Below are positions 8,308 through 17,668 of a DNA stretch of 64,000 bases, piece after piece. The stretch spans positions 1-64,000 of the forward strand of contig NZ_QRVE01000007.1 in assembly GCF_003462685.1 (NCBI RefSeq). Direction: 5' to 3'. The notes under the pieces are model-generated. The model made no database searches, was not told the DNA's origin, and saw only the letters and a program-made list of their open reading frames with translations. This DNA comes from Collinsella sp. AF23-4AC. GTDB taxonomy: Bacteria > Actinomycetota > Coriobacteriia > Coriobacteriales > Coriobacteriaceae. Both the position numbers and the translations under genes were made by a program. Within the stretch, counting starts at the first letter, position 1. Each line of letters opens with the position of its first letter.

Positions 8308-8625
8308 ATGGGAGTCAGAACAGCTAACGTGCAGCCGGGAAATATCGGCGAGACGCTGACGGGACTAGCCGAGGTGATTCACGGTCGTCGCGATGCGTCG
8401 CCACAGGAGAGCTACACCGCCCGTCTGCTGACCGACGTCGAGGACGAGCTGCTCAAGAAGCTTGCCGAGGAGGCGAGCGAGGTGATCATGGCCTGCAAGG
8501 ATAACGACCACGATCACATTCGCTACGAGGCCGGCGACCTGATCTACCACCTGCTCGTGACGCTCGAGCGCTACGGCATTACCCTCGACGAGCTGGCCGG
8601 CGAACTCAACGCCCGCCGCCACTAG
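8308..8625 (+). CDS. hisE: Phosphoribosyl-ATP pyrophosphatase
   Basis: HisE removes pyrophosphate from phosphoribosyl-ATP, the second step of histidine synthesis. The 105-residue all-alpha protein belongs to the MazG-like superfamily; the metal-binding acidic helices are visible as EDELLKKLAEEASEVIMA and YEAGDLIYHLLV. AGAGGAAAT precedes ATG 8308. It is the last gene of the his operon and is followed by a convergent gene on the minus strand. Confidence 0.95.
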   Translation: MGVRTANVQPGNIGETLTGLAEVIHGRRDASPQESYTARLLTDVEDELLKKLAEEASEVIMACKDNDHDHIRYEAGDLIYHLLVTLERYGITLDELAGELNARRH

Positions 8626-8631
8626 TTATTG

Positions 8632-8652
8632 GGGACGTTCTTAAACGACCAG
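8632..8652. repeat. Short dispersed sequence at a convergent junction
   Basis: The 21 bases beginning GGGACGTTCTT match 18 of 21 positions at 32120-32140. Both copies lie in gaps between convergent genes, here between hisE and the PHP phosphatase. The role is unknown. Confidence 0.45.
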
Positions 8653-9564
8653 TTAGGCGAGGGGCGTGGACTCCCATTCTCCGGTGAGGTGGGGGATGTC
8701 GAGGGTTCGATAACCGCAGTCGTAGGCGTGGGCCTGAGCCTCGCGAATGTTCCAGCAGATGTCGCAGGCGCGGTGCGCGTCCGAGCCAAAAGTGATCGGC
8801 ACCTCGGCGTGGACAAAGTGACGTAAAAGGCCGGTCGCGGGATAGTAGTCATCGAGGCCCTTGCGCGGTGCGGCCGTCGAGATCTCAACGCGGCGACCCG
8901 TATCGTGCGCGCACTCGGCCATCTGCTGCCAAAACGGCGCGGGGTCAAAGTCGGGCGCAAAGCCTTCCTTCGAAAAGCGCATGACTAGGTCGGGGTGAGC
9001 CATCACATCAAAGTTGAGCGGGCTCTCGCAGGCTCGGCACCAGTCATCGATATAGCGCTCCCACACGCCGCGTACGCCTAAGTTTTCCCAAACATGCAGG
9101 TTGGTATCGTCGTCGATCCAGCCACAAAGCGAATCGGGCGTATCGGGGCGCGCGACGCCCTCTGTCCCTGCCGTGCCCGCGGCACCTGCCGCAATGTCGC
9201 CCGGGTCGCCAATCCAATGCACGCTGCCCAAGCGCACCACGGCGCCCTGGGCCCAGCGCTCAACCAAGGGTTCGCAGCCCTCGTACCAATCGCATTCAAA
9301 ACCGTAGATAAAGGTGAGCTCCGGCGCAATCTGCGCGGCGAGTTTGCGGGCGTCCTCAAAGGCCAGACGATGTGCCGGCAAGTCGCCCTCGACGACCTGC
9401 ACCTCGCAGTTAGCATCCATGCTGGCGGGCAGGGTGAGGTGGTCGGTCGAGACCATGACGCGGCATCCGGCAGCGGTAGCGGCGCGGACGTTGTCCTCGA
9501 ACGAGGCGTGGCCGTCCGAAAACGAAGTATGGGTGTGGCAATCGACCAGCGGGCAGGCGGGCAT
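8653..9564 (-). CDS. PHP-domain histidinol-phosphatase candidate
   Basis: The 303-residue protein has the polymerase-and-histidinol-phosphatase fold: an N-terminal DCHTHTSFSDGH motif, VSTDHLTLP, a central EVxxxEC-like strand (FIYGFECDWYEG), MAHPDLV and a C-terminal ITFGSDAH. These histidines and aspartates form the trinuclear metal site of HisK/HisJ phosphatases. Since HisB here is monofunctional, this protein probably converts histidinol phosphate to histidinol. The start at 9564 (MPACPLVDCHTHTS) is chosen for its AAAGGAG site; the frame continues upstream without such a signal. It converges on hisE with only 27 bases between them. Confidence 0.8.
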   Translation of the reverse strand: MPACPLVDCHTHTSFSDGHASFEDNVRAATAAGCRVMVSTDHLTLPASMDANCEVQVVEGDLPAHRLAFEDARKLAAQIAPELTFIYGFECDWYEGCEPLVERWAQGAVVRLGSVHWIGDPGDIAAGAAGTAGTEGVARPDTPDSLCGWIDDDTNLHVWENLGVRGVWERYIDDWCRACESPLNFDVMAHPDLVMRFSKEGFAPDFDPAPFWQQMAECAHDTGRRVEISTAAPRKGLDDYYPATGLLRHFVHAEVPITFGSDAHRACDICWNIREAQAHAYDCGYRTLDIPHLTGEWESTPLA

Positions 9565-9683
9565 GGCGACTCCTTTGCATTTGGCGAATCCGTTCCATTG
9601 TAATGGCGCAGCCTCGGCGCGGCGGGAACGCTGCAGGTCGAAACCGACTGGAAAGGGCAGGCAGCGCGTGCCGGCGCCGGCGA

Positions 9684-10103
9684 CTACTTGCTTTGTGCCG
9701 CCACGCGTTTGGCCTGCACCGTTACCATCGCGTGCCGCACGGCGGTGATGGGGCGATAGCGGATCATACGCGGTCCCGACCAGCGCATGACCTTGCGGAT
9801 CTTCTCGCGCATGGCGGGCCGGTAACAATGCGAAGGACAGGCCGAGCAAAATGTCTTGGTGCCCATGTGCGGGCAGTGCTCAATGCGCGCGATGGCGTAT
9901 TTCTGCAGCTCGGCGCATTCGGGGCAGAGCGTAATGGTCCGAAGGCCTAGCTTCACGCGCACGGGCTCATCGTCGCCAGCCTGCTCGACCGCATGCCCGC
10001 CGCCATGATGCCCGCGGCACCACAGCGCAATCATCTGCGACACCATTTGGGCCTCGCGCTCGCGTTTGCGTGCCAGCTCCGGTGTGTCGACCGGGCGTGC
10101 CAT
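9684..10103 (-). CDS. YgbA-like (nitrous-oxide-stimulated promoter family) protein
   Basis: The 139-residue protein matches the small Cys-rich family that includes E. coli YgbA. Its cysteines lie in a pattern LCPECAEL ... HCPHMGTKTFCSACPSHCY followed by the basic segment RPAMREKIRKVMRWSGPRM. These cysteines probably bind a metal or an Fe-S cluster. In enterobacteria ygbA is controlled by the nitric-oxide sensor NsrR; whether that holds here is unknown. The start codon overlaps the stop of the ABC transporter by one base, so the two are one transcription unit. Confidence 0.8.
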   Translation of the reverse strand: MARPVDTPELARKREREAQMVSQMIALWCRGHHGGGHAVEQAGDDEPVRVKLGLRTITLCPECAELQKYAIARIEHCPHMGTKTFCSACPSHCYRPAMREKIRKVMRWSGPRMIRYRPITAVRHAMVTVQAKRVAAQSK

Positions 10104-13100
10104 TAGCTCAGCCTCCCGTGCTCGACCGAAAGCGAGAAATCGGCAAACGCGCAGGTGCTGGCACGGTGGCTTACGAGCACAATGGTCTTGCCGCGGCGCT
10201 TGAGCTCGTCAACGGCCTGCATTACGGCTGCCTCGTTGAGAGCGTCAAGTGCGCTGGTGGGCTCGTCGAGCAAGATGAAAGGCGCGTCGTTGAGGAAGAT
10301 GCGCGCAAGGCCGATGCGCTGGCGCTCGCCGCCCGAAAGCGAGTCGCCCAGCTCGGCAACGGGCGTGTCGAGACCCTGCGGCAGGCGGTCGATGAGGGCG
10401 GTAAGCGAAGCGGAGCGGCAAGCGTCGAGCAGCTCGGCATCGGTGGCGCTGGCGTGCGCAACCAGCAGATTCTCGCGTACGGTGCCGCAGAACAGATGTG
10501 TGTCCTGGGTCATATAGGCCTCGTGGCTGCGCAGGCTCGCCGTGTTGATGTGGCGGGCGTCGACGCCACTCACCGTGATGGTGCCAGCTGCGGGGTCCCA
10601 AAAACGCATGAGCAGCTTAAGCAGCGTCGACTTGCCCGAGCCCGAGCGCCCCATGATGCAGGTCATAGTGCCGGGCGCAAAGGTGCAGGTCACGTCGTCG
10701 AGGATGAGGCTCGAAGCGGGGTCGTTCGCGGCCTGCTCTGTGGCGTCGGCACCGCCCGCGTCCACGCCGCCCGCATAGCTAAAGCTCACATGCTCGGCTG
10801 CGGCGCCGGCAAACTCAACGTCCTGTCCGTCGGCGACCTCGGCGCACTGGGGTTGCTCGTCGAGCAAATCGAGCACGCGTGCGCTCGAGGCGAGCGTCTC
10901 CTGCAGTGAGGCGCCCAGGCGGCTCACGGCCATTACCGAGCCAAACGACGACACAAAGGTAAAGACGGCGACAAACGCTGCGGCAAAGTCAATCGTTCCC
11001 GCAGCCACCAGCTGCAGCGCACGCCCGAGCATCACCAAATTGGCCGCAAGAATAAGCGTATCGGCTACGGCCTCGCTGGCCGCCTGGCGGCGCTTGAGGC
11101 GCGCGTCCACGGCGCCGACTTGTTCGGTCAGCTTGCCCAGGGCACGGCTGCGATCGGCGCCACCGGCAAACTGGATAGTCTCGGACGCGCCGCGTAGACT
11201 GTCGAGCACAAAGGCACCCAGCTTACCGGCGCCCTCGCGGCTCTGGAGGCCGGTGGTGCCGCATGCCTTGGCCGAGGTCAGGGGCAGCAGCACGCCCAGG
11301 GCCGCGTAGGCCACGAGCGCGATGCCCGCGAGCTCGGGGCTCACAGCCAGCAAAAAACCCTCAAACACAACGGTGCAGACCAGAGCGATGGCAATGGGCG
11401 AGATGGTGTGCGCGTAGAAGACCTCGAGCAGTTCGATATCCGAGGTGACCAGGCTTACGAGCTCGCCCTTGCCGCGGCCCTCGAGCTTGGCGGGGGCGAG
11501 CTGGCGCAGGGCGCCAAACACCAGGTCGCGAATGTGCGCGAGCAGACGGAATGCGATGTAGTGGTTGCAGAGCTGCTCGCCGTAATGGAGCGGCCCGCGT
11601 GCGATGCCACAGACGGCGCAGGCCACGCATGCCGCGACAAGGCCCAGGCCCAGGGCATTGTGGCCCAGGGCCGACATAAGGCCAAGGGCGCCAAAGGCCG
11701 GCACGAACGCGGCGGTGAGCATGCCAATGCTGCCCAGCGCGACGGCTAGCACAAGCCAGCCGGCAAGCGGTCGGACGAGCCCCATCATGCGCCACATGAT
11801 GGACGGCGCCGAGCGACGGGCGCGGCCGGAGTCAGGCGCCGCGGTAGCGGAAGACGAGCCGGCACCGTTGAGGCCATCGGTACAGGCAGTACTGCCGCCA
11901 ACAGCCTCAACCGCGCCTGCATCCTCGGCATCATCCTCCGCATACGCATATGCCGAGAGCTGCTCCTGGCTGTTCCACATGCGCGCATAGGCGCCCGCGG
12001 TTGCCAAGAGCTCGCCGTGAGTCCCGTGCTCGACAATGCGACCGCGTTCCAGCACCAGAATCCGGTCGGCGTCCACGATCGTCGACAGGCGGTGTGCCAC
12101 CACAATTACAGTGTGCTCGCCGGCGAGCGACGCGATGACCTCGCCAATCGCGGCCTCGCTCGCGGCGTCCACATTGCTCGTCGCCTCGTCAAAGACATAG
12201 ATCGGCGAGTCGTGCAGCAGGGCGCGGGCCATGCATACGCGCTGGCGCTGGCCGCCCGAAAGGTTGGTGCCGCCCTCGTTAATCACCATGTCGAGCCCGC
12301 CGTTGGCCTGCACAAAGGCCGCCACGCGCGTGCGGTCGAGCGCGCGCAAAAGCTCGGCGTCGGTGGCGTCGGGCTGGGCAAGCAGCAGGTTGTCGCGCAG
12401 GGTGCCGGCAAACAGGTAGCCGTTGGTGGGCACCAGGGTGACGGCACGCATGAGTGAGGCAGCTGTGGCATCGCGCAGCTCGACGCCGCCAATGCGAACG
12501 CTGCCACGGTAGGCACCCTTGCGGCCCGCGATAATCCCCGCGAGCGTGGACTTGCCGCCGCCGCTTTCGCCCACGAGTGCCACGAGCGAGCCGTGCGCAA
12601 TGGTCACGCTGGCGCTGCCCAGCACCGTGCGGTCGCCGTATGCATAACTCACGCCCGCGAGCTCGATATCGCCGCGACCGTCAAGCTCAACATCGCCGCG
12701 CTCGGGCTCGGGTGTATCCAAAATGCCAAACATGCGGCGCGAGGCGGCCATGCCGTTCATGGCCGTGTGGAACAGCGATCCCAAGCGGCGCATAGGCAAA
12801 AAGAACTCCTGCGACAGAAAGACGATGAGGAAGGCAGCCTCAAAGCCAATCTTGCCCGTGGCGAGCTGCAGCGTGGCTACGATAATGCCGAGCGCGGCGC
12901 CCATATAGACGACCAGGTCCATAACGCAAATGGAGCGCAGCTGCATCACCAGCAGGCGCATGGTCGCTGTGCGGAAACGCTCGGACTCGGCGTTGATGCG
13001 CTCGTGCCAGCTGCGATCGGCCTGGTAGACCTTAAGGGTGGTGAGACCCTGCACGGCCTCCAGGAACATGCCGCCCAGATCGACATAGCTGCCCCAGTAC

Positions 13101-13669
13101 TCGGCACCGATCTTTTTGGCGTTGCGCATGACCATCATGATGGAGACGGGGATGACCGGAACGCAGGCGAGCAGCAGCGCGGCGGGAAGACCCGCCTGGC
13201 CCACGAGCAGTACAAACAGCGTGATGGGTGCCAAGCCGGCAAAGAAGAGCTGCGGCAGGTAACCGCCAAAGTACACCTGGAGTTGCGCGGCGCCCTCGAC
13301 GCTGGTCTGGACGGCCTCGGCGGTGGGGACGGTCTCGGTGTAGGAGGGGCCGAGTGCGGTGAGCTTGTCGTAGACGAGCGAGCGCACGCGGCGGACGGCC
13401 TCGAACGCGGCCTTGTCGCCGGCGCGTTGGGCCAGGTAGATGGAGGCGGCGCGCACGATGATGGCGGCGGCGAGCGGTAGGGCCGCCTGTGCGAGGGCAT
13501 CGACGGCGAGCGCGGCGGAAAGACCGTCCGTGACGATGCCGCCCAAGATGCGCGCAAGCACCCACATCACCGTGATGTTTGCCATGAGTGCGATCCACTT
13601 AAACAGGACACTTGCCATAATGTAGGGCGTTGCCTGCGGAACCAGGGAGAAGAGCCGCTTCTCGAACAT
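10103..13669 (-). CDS. Fused double ABC exporter, CydD-CydC-like
   Basis: At 1188 residues this is two complete ABC half-transporters in one chain. The first membrane domain (about 1-310) precedes an ATPase with Walker A GESGGGKSTLAG near residue 365, signature LSGGQRQR near 470 and Walker B YVFDEATS. After an Ala/Ser linker (about 575-620) a second membrane domain leads to Walker A GRSGSGKSTLLK near 1005, signature LSGGERQR near 1112 and FILLDEPTS. The arrangement resembles the heterodimeric thiol/heme exporter CydDC, needed for cytochrome bd assembly, but genes for cytochrome bd are not in the window. Alternative substrates such as peptides or drugs cannot be excluded. It is transcribed with the YgbA-like gene. 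Confidence 0.85.
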   Translation of the reverse strand: MFEKRLFSLVPQATPYIMASVLFKWIALMANITVMWVLARILGGIVTDGLSAALAVDALAQAALPLAAAIIVRAASIYLAQRAGDKAAFEAVRRVRSLVYDKLTALGPSYTETVPTAEAVQTSVEGAAQLQVYFGGYLPQLFFAGLAPITLFVLLVGQAGLPAALLLACVPVIPVSIMMVMRNAKKIGAEYWGSYVDLGGMFLEAVQGLTTLKVYQADRSWHERINAESERFRTATMRLLVMQLRSICVMDLVVYMGAALGIIVATLQLATGKIGFEAAFLIVFLSQEFFLPMRRLGSLFHTAMNGMAASRRMFGILDTPEPERGDVELDGRGDIELAGVSYAYGDRTVLGSASVTIAHGSLVALVGESGGGKSTLAGIIAGRKGAYRGSVRIGGVELRDATAASLMRAVTLVPTNGYLFAGTLRDNLLLAQPDATDAELLRALDRTRVAAFVQANGGLDMVINEGGTNLSGGQRQRVCMARALLHDSPIYVFDEATSNVDAASEAAIGEVIASLAGEHTVIVVAHRLSTIVDADRILVLERGRIVEHGTHGELLATAGAYARMWNSQEQLSAYAYAEDDAEDAGAVEAVGGSTACTDGLNGAGSSSATAAPDSGRARRSAPSIMWRMMGLVRPLAGWLVLAVALGSIGMLTAAFVPAFGALGLMSALGHNALGLGLVAACVACAVCGIARGPLHYGEQLCNHYIAFRLLAHIRDLVFGALRQLAPAKLEGRGKGELVSLVTSDIELLEVFYAHTISPIAIALVCTVVFEGFLLAVSPELAGIALVAYAALGVLLPLTSAKACGTTGLQSREGAGKLGAFVLDSLRGASETIQFAGGADRSRALGKLTEQVGAVDARLKRRQAASEAVADTLILAANLVMLGRALQLVAAGTIDFAAAFVAVFTFVSSFGSVMAVSRLGASLQETLASSARVLDLLDEQPQCAEVADGQDVEFAGAAAEHVSFSYAGGVDAGGADATEQAANDPASSLILDDVTCTFAPGTMTCIMGRSGSGKSTLLKLLMRFWDPAAGTITVSGVDARHINTASLRSHEAYMTQDTHLFCGTVRENLLVAHASATDAELLDACRSASLTALIDRLPQGLDTPVAELGDSLSGGERQRIGLARIFLNDAPFILLDEPTSALDALNEAAVMQAVDELKRRGKTIVLVSHRASTCAFADFSLSVEHGRLS

Positions 13670-14052
13670 GAAACCTCCTATGCCGTAACGGTGTCGGGCG
13701 GGGTCCTCGGCAGCCGCTTAGTTAGCCAAATGCAACTAGAGTAACATCGTGCAGCGGATAAGTATGCCGAGGGTAATTTTTAGCCGATGAACTGCGTAGA
13801 AAGTTCAAAATTGTTGAGTGCGGCGAACTTTGTGGTGGATGGAGTGCGGGCGCAATTCTGATCGTGTGCGGCCCCGCTTCAAAACGTGTACGTCAGCCTC
13901 CAAAACCGACAAAAAATGACATGTTTGGAGGCTGACGTACATGTTTGGATGAGGGCGAGGGTGACGACGGACGAAAGTCACGCCTGTGCCACGTCCGATG
14001 TGCTAGCGTTTGGGTGAACAAAACGAGCCCGTGCGGAAAGGATCCGGACCGT
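13670..14052. other. Divergent intergenic region
   Basis: This 383-base gap separates the divergent ABC exporter and LarC2 genes and must hold both promoters. Apart from the long inverted repeat at 13882-13946, I see no recognisable riboswitch or gene. An AAAGGA site at about 14038 serves larC2. Confidence 0.5.
13882..13946. repeat. 23-bp inverted repeat with 19-base loop
   Basis: The left arm (13882-13904, containing TGTACGTCAGCCTCCAAA) and the right arm (13924-13946) are complementary at 22 of 23 positions. There is no T tract after either arm, so it is not a normal terminator. It could be an operator for a dimeric regulator, a cruciform-forming site, or a dispersed palindrome. Confidence 0.75.
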
Positions 14053-14538
14053 ATGCAACGTGGAAGTACATCTCCGCTGTCCCGCGAGACCGATGCGCCC
14101 GAAACCATCGTCAAGCTGGAATGCGACATCGACGACGCGTCACCCGAGGTGCTCGCCTACGCCGCCGATCGCCTGCGCGAGGCGGGTGCGCGCGAGGTAC
14201 ACTGGCTGCCCCTCTACTGCAAGAAAGGCCGTCCCGGCTGGCAGCTGCAGGTGATCTGCTCGCATGAGGATATCGAGCGCCTGCAGACGATTATCTTTTT
14301 GGAAACCACGACTAATGGCATCCGGCGCCAGGTCATGGAGCGCGTTTGTCTGCCGCGTCGCTTTGAGCAGGTCGCAACGCCTTGGGGCGAGGTGTCCGTT
14401 AAGGTAGCCACCCTGCCCGATGGCAGCGAGCGCGCGGCGCCCGAGTACGAGGACTGCGCCCGCCTTGCCCGTGAGCACAACGTGCCGCTCCAACGCGTGA
14501 TGCAGACGGCCCAAGCCGCGGCACTGCGATTTGAGTAA
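14053..14538 (+). CDS. LarC2-like nickel-insertion protein (C-terminal half only)
   Basis: The 161-residue protein matches the C-terminal domain of LarC, which inserts nickel into the pyridinium dithiocarboxylic acid mononucleotide cofactor of lactate racemase and relatives. Recognisable pieces are KLECDIDDASPEVLAYA, YCKKGRPGWQLQVIC, LETTTNGIRRQVMER and PEYEDCARLAREHNVPL. Full-length LarC is about 400 residues, and no LarC1 part precedes it here. The start at 14053 has AAAGGA about 10 bases upstream; an in-frame ATG at 13945 lies in the inverted repeat and is unlikely. larA, larB and larE are not in the window. A nickel link is shared with hypAB at 61.4 kb. Confidence 0.8.
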   Translation: MQRGSTSPLSRETDAPETIVKLECDIDDASPEVLAYAADRLREAGAREVHWLPLYCKKGRPGWQLQVICSHEDIERLQTIIFLETTTNGIRRQVMERVCLPRRFEQVATPWGEVSVKVATLPDGSERAAPEYEDCARLAREHNVPLQRVMQTAQAAALRFE

Positions 14539-14594
14539 CGCGGCCGGTGGCACGCCACGCCCGGCCCCATCAACCCCACCCGAAAGGACTTCCC

Positions 14595-15143
14595 ATGAAA
14601 TGTCTCATCGCCTCCGACATCCACGGCTCGGCATATTGGGCCGAGCGCCTGTGCACTGCCATCGAGTCCGAGCAGCCCGACCGCATCGTGCTGCTGGGCG
14701 ACCTGCTCTATCACGGCCCGCGTAACGACCTGCCGCGCGATTACGCCCCCAAGCGCGTGATTCCGCTGCTCAACGCCCTGGCCGACCGCATCATCGCGGT
14801 GCGCGGCAACTGTGACGCCGAGGTTGACCAGATGGTGCTCGACTTTCCCGTCATGGCAGACTACGCCACGCTGTTCGACGAGGCCGGCCGCGAGCTGTTC
14901 CTGACGCATGGCCATGTCTTTGGCGCCGGCATGCACAACAGCGTCGACCACGCGCCTGCGCTGCCCGAGGGCTCCGCGCTCGTCTACGGTCACACGCATA
15001 TCAAGGTTAACGAGGCAAGCGAGGCGCACCCGGGCCTGTGGCTGTTCAATCCCGGCAGCGTGAGCATTCCCAAGGACGGTACGCACAGCTACGGTATCTA
15101 TGAGGGCGGCGCGTTCCGTCACGTGATCCTGGAGGAGGAATAA
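14595..15143 (+). CDS. yfcE: YfcE-family metallophosphodiesterase
   Basis: The 182-residue protein has the calcineurin-like metal-binding motifs in order: SDIHGS, GDLLYHGP, GNCD, THGHVFG and GHTHI. Length and motif spacing match E. coli YfcE (184 residues), a manganese-dependent phosphodiesterase of unknown natural substrate. GAAAGGACT precedes ATG 14595. It is 56 bases after larC2 and two bases before mazG, so it is probably co-transcribed with them. Confidence 0.9.
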   Translation: MKCLIASDIHGSAYWAERLCTAIESEQPDRIVLLGDLLYHGPRNDLPRDYAPKRVIPLLNALADRIIAVRGNCDAEVDQMVLDFPVMADYATLFDEAGRELFLTHGHVFGAGMHNSVDHAPALPEGSALVYGHTHIKVNEASEAHPGLWLFNPGSVSIPKDGTHSYGIYEGGAFRHVILEEE

Positions 15144-15145
15144 CC

Positions 15146-16006
15146 ATGGCGCAGCATATGGCTCAGCAAAATGCCGAGGGTTCGCGCGACCTGTCGACGC
15201 TGGTAGATGCGTCGGCCGAGCTGCAGCATCTGGTGCAGACCATCTGGCGCCTGCGTCAGCCCGATGGCTGCCCGTGGGACCGCGAACAGACGCATCAGAG
15301 CATCGGCAAGAACATGATCGAGGAAGCCTACGAGGCGCTCGACTGCATTGAGGCCGACGACGCGGCACACCTGCGTGAGGAGCTGGGCGATGTGCTCATG
15401 CAGGTCGTGCTGCATGCGCAGATTGCGGCGGACGCCGGTGAGTTTACGCTGGCCGATGTGGCACGCGATATCGACGCCAAACTCATCCGCCGCCACCCGC
15501 ACGTGTTTGGCGACGTGGATGCCGAGAACTCCGACGAGGTGCTCAAGATCTGGGACGAGGTCAAGCTTGCCGAGAAGGCCGTCAAGGACAAGGCCGTGGC
15601 AGCAGGCGAGGCGGTACCCGAGGGCCTGCTCGACGGCGTGCCCACGCATCTGCCGGCATTGATGCAGGCGCAGAAGGTGTCGCGCAAAGCAGCGGCCGTG
15701 GGCTTTGAGTGGGAGACGGTCCAGGATGTGTGGGACGAGGTTGCCGGGGAGCGTGCCGAGTTTGAGGCCGAGGAGCCCGGCTCGCCCGAGCGCGAGATGG
15801 AGTTTGGCGACCTGCTCTTTGCCCTGGTCAACGTTGCGCGCAAGGAGGGGATTGACGCCGAGAGTGCCCTGCGCGCCAGTACGGCAAAGTTCCGCCGCCG
15901 CTGGGCCGCGATGGAGCAGATGGCAGCCGACGTTCACGTGGATCTTGCCGAGCTTTCGACCCACGGCCTCAACGACCTCTGGGATGCCGCCAAGGCGGAG
16001 GAGTAA
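15146..16006 (+). CDS. mazG: Nucleoside triphosphate pyrophosphohydrolase MazG
   Basis: MazG hydrolyses non-canonical and canonical NTPs to NMPs and pyrophosphate. The 286-residue protein has the tandem MazG repeats: QPDGCPWDREQTHQSI and EEAYEALDCI with EELGDVLMQVVLHAQIA in the first, and EFGDLLFALVNVARKEG in the second, with the acidic EExxE and ExxD metal ligands. It starts two bases after yfcE with GGAGGAATAACC upstream. A dispensable N-terminal extension of about 25 residues precedes the domain. Confidence 0.95.
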   Translation: MAQHMAQQNAEGSRDLSTLVDASAELQHLVQTIWRLRQPDGCPWDREQTHQSIGKNMIEEAYEALDCIEADDAAHLREELGDVLMQVVLHAQIAADAGEFTLADVARDIDAKLIRRHPHVFGDVDAENSDEVLKIWDEVKLAEKAVKDKAVAAGEAVPEGLLDGVPTHLPALMQAQKVSRKAAAVGFEWETVQDVWDEVAGERAEFEAEEPGSPEREMEFGDLLFALVNVARKEGIDAESALRASTAKFRRRWAAMEQMAADVHVDLAELSTHGLNDLWDAAKAEE

Positions 16007-16066
16007 GACTGCGGGAACGACGGGCTGACATGCCTCATCGTTCCCGCTAAATAATTCGAAAAACAA

Positions 16067-16096
16067 TTGTATCCTTCGGCTAACTTAGGGCATAAT
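16067..16096 (+). promoter_or_regulatory. Probable eno promoter
   Basis: TTGTAT (16067-16072) and CATAAT (16091-16096) are separated by 18 bases, about 100 bases before the enolase start. A short direct repeat, CGGCTAACTTA, occurs inside the spacer and again about 30 bases downstream and might bind a regulator. Confidence 0.45.
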
Positions 16097-16181
16097 GCAA
16101 AAAGTGCGACGGCTAACTTACGGAGGCGCACCGACGGTGCGCAGTCGGCCAGTCGCTTGCATCCACTACGTTTCCAAGTGA

Positions 16182-17483
<1,302 letters not shown>

Positions 17484-17545
17484 ACAAGCGGTGCTCGCGG
17501 GGCGGGGTTGACTCGGCTCCGCTCCACTTCTGATGGCCGCCATTG

Positions 17546-17577
17546 GGCGCTGGGCCACACGGCTCAGCGCCTTTTTT
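17546..17577 (+). terminator. Rho-independent terminator of eno
   Basis: GGCGCTG(G)GCC pairs with GGC(T)CAGCGCC around an ACAC loop, followed by six T residues at 17572-17577. Confidence 0.9.
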
Positions 17578-17668
17578 ATGTCGAGCAAAGGCTGGCGAAG
17601 GCGGTGCGCATGCTCGTGCTATAACTAAAGGACTTAGCGCAAACAAACCTCAACCGCACAAGGCGCAC

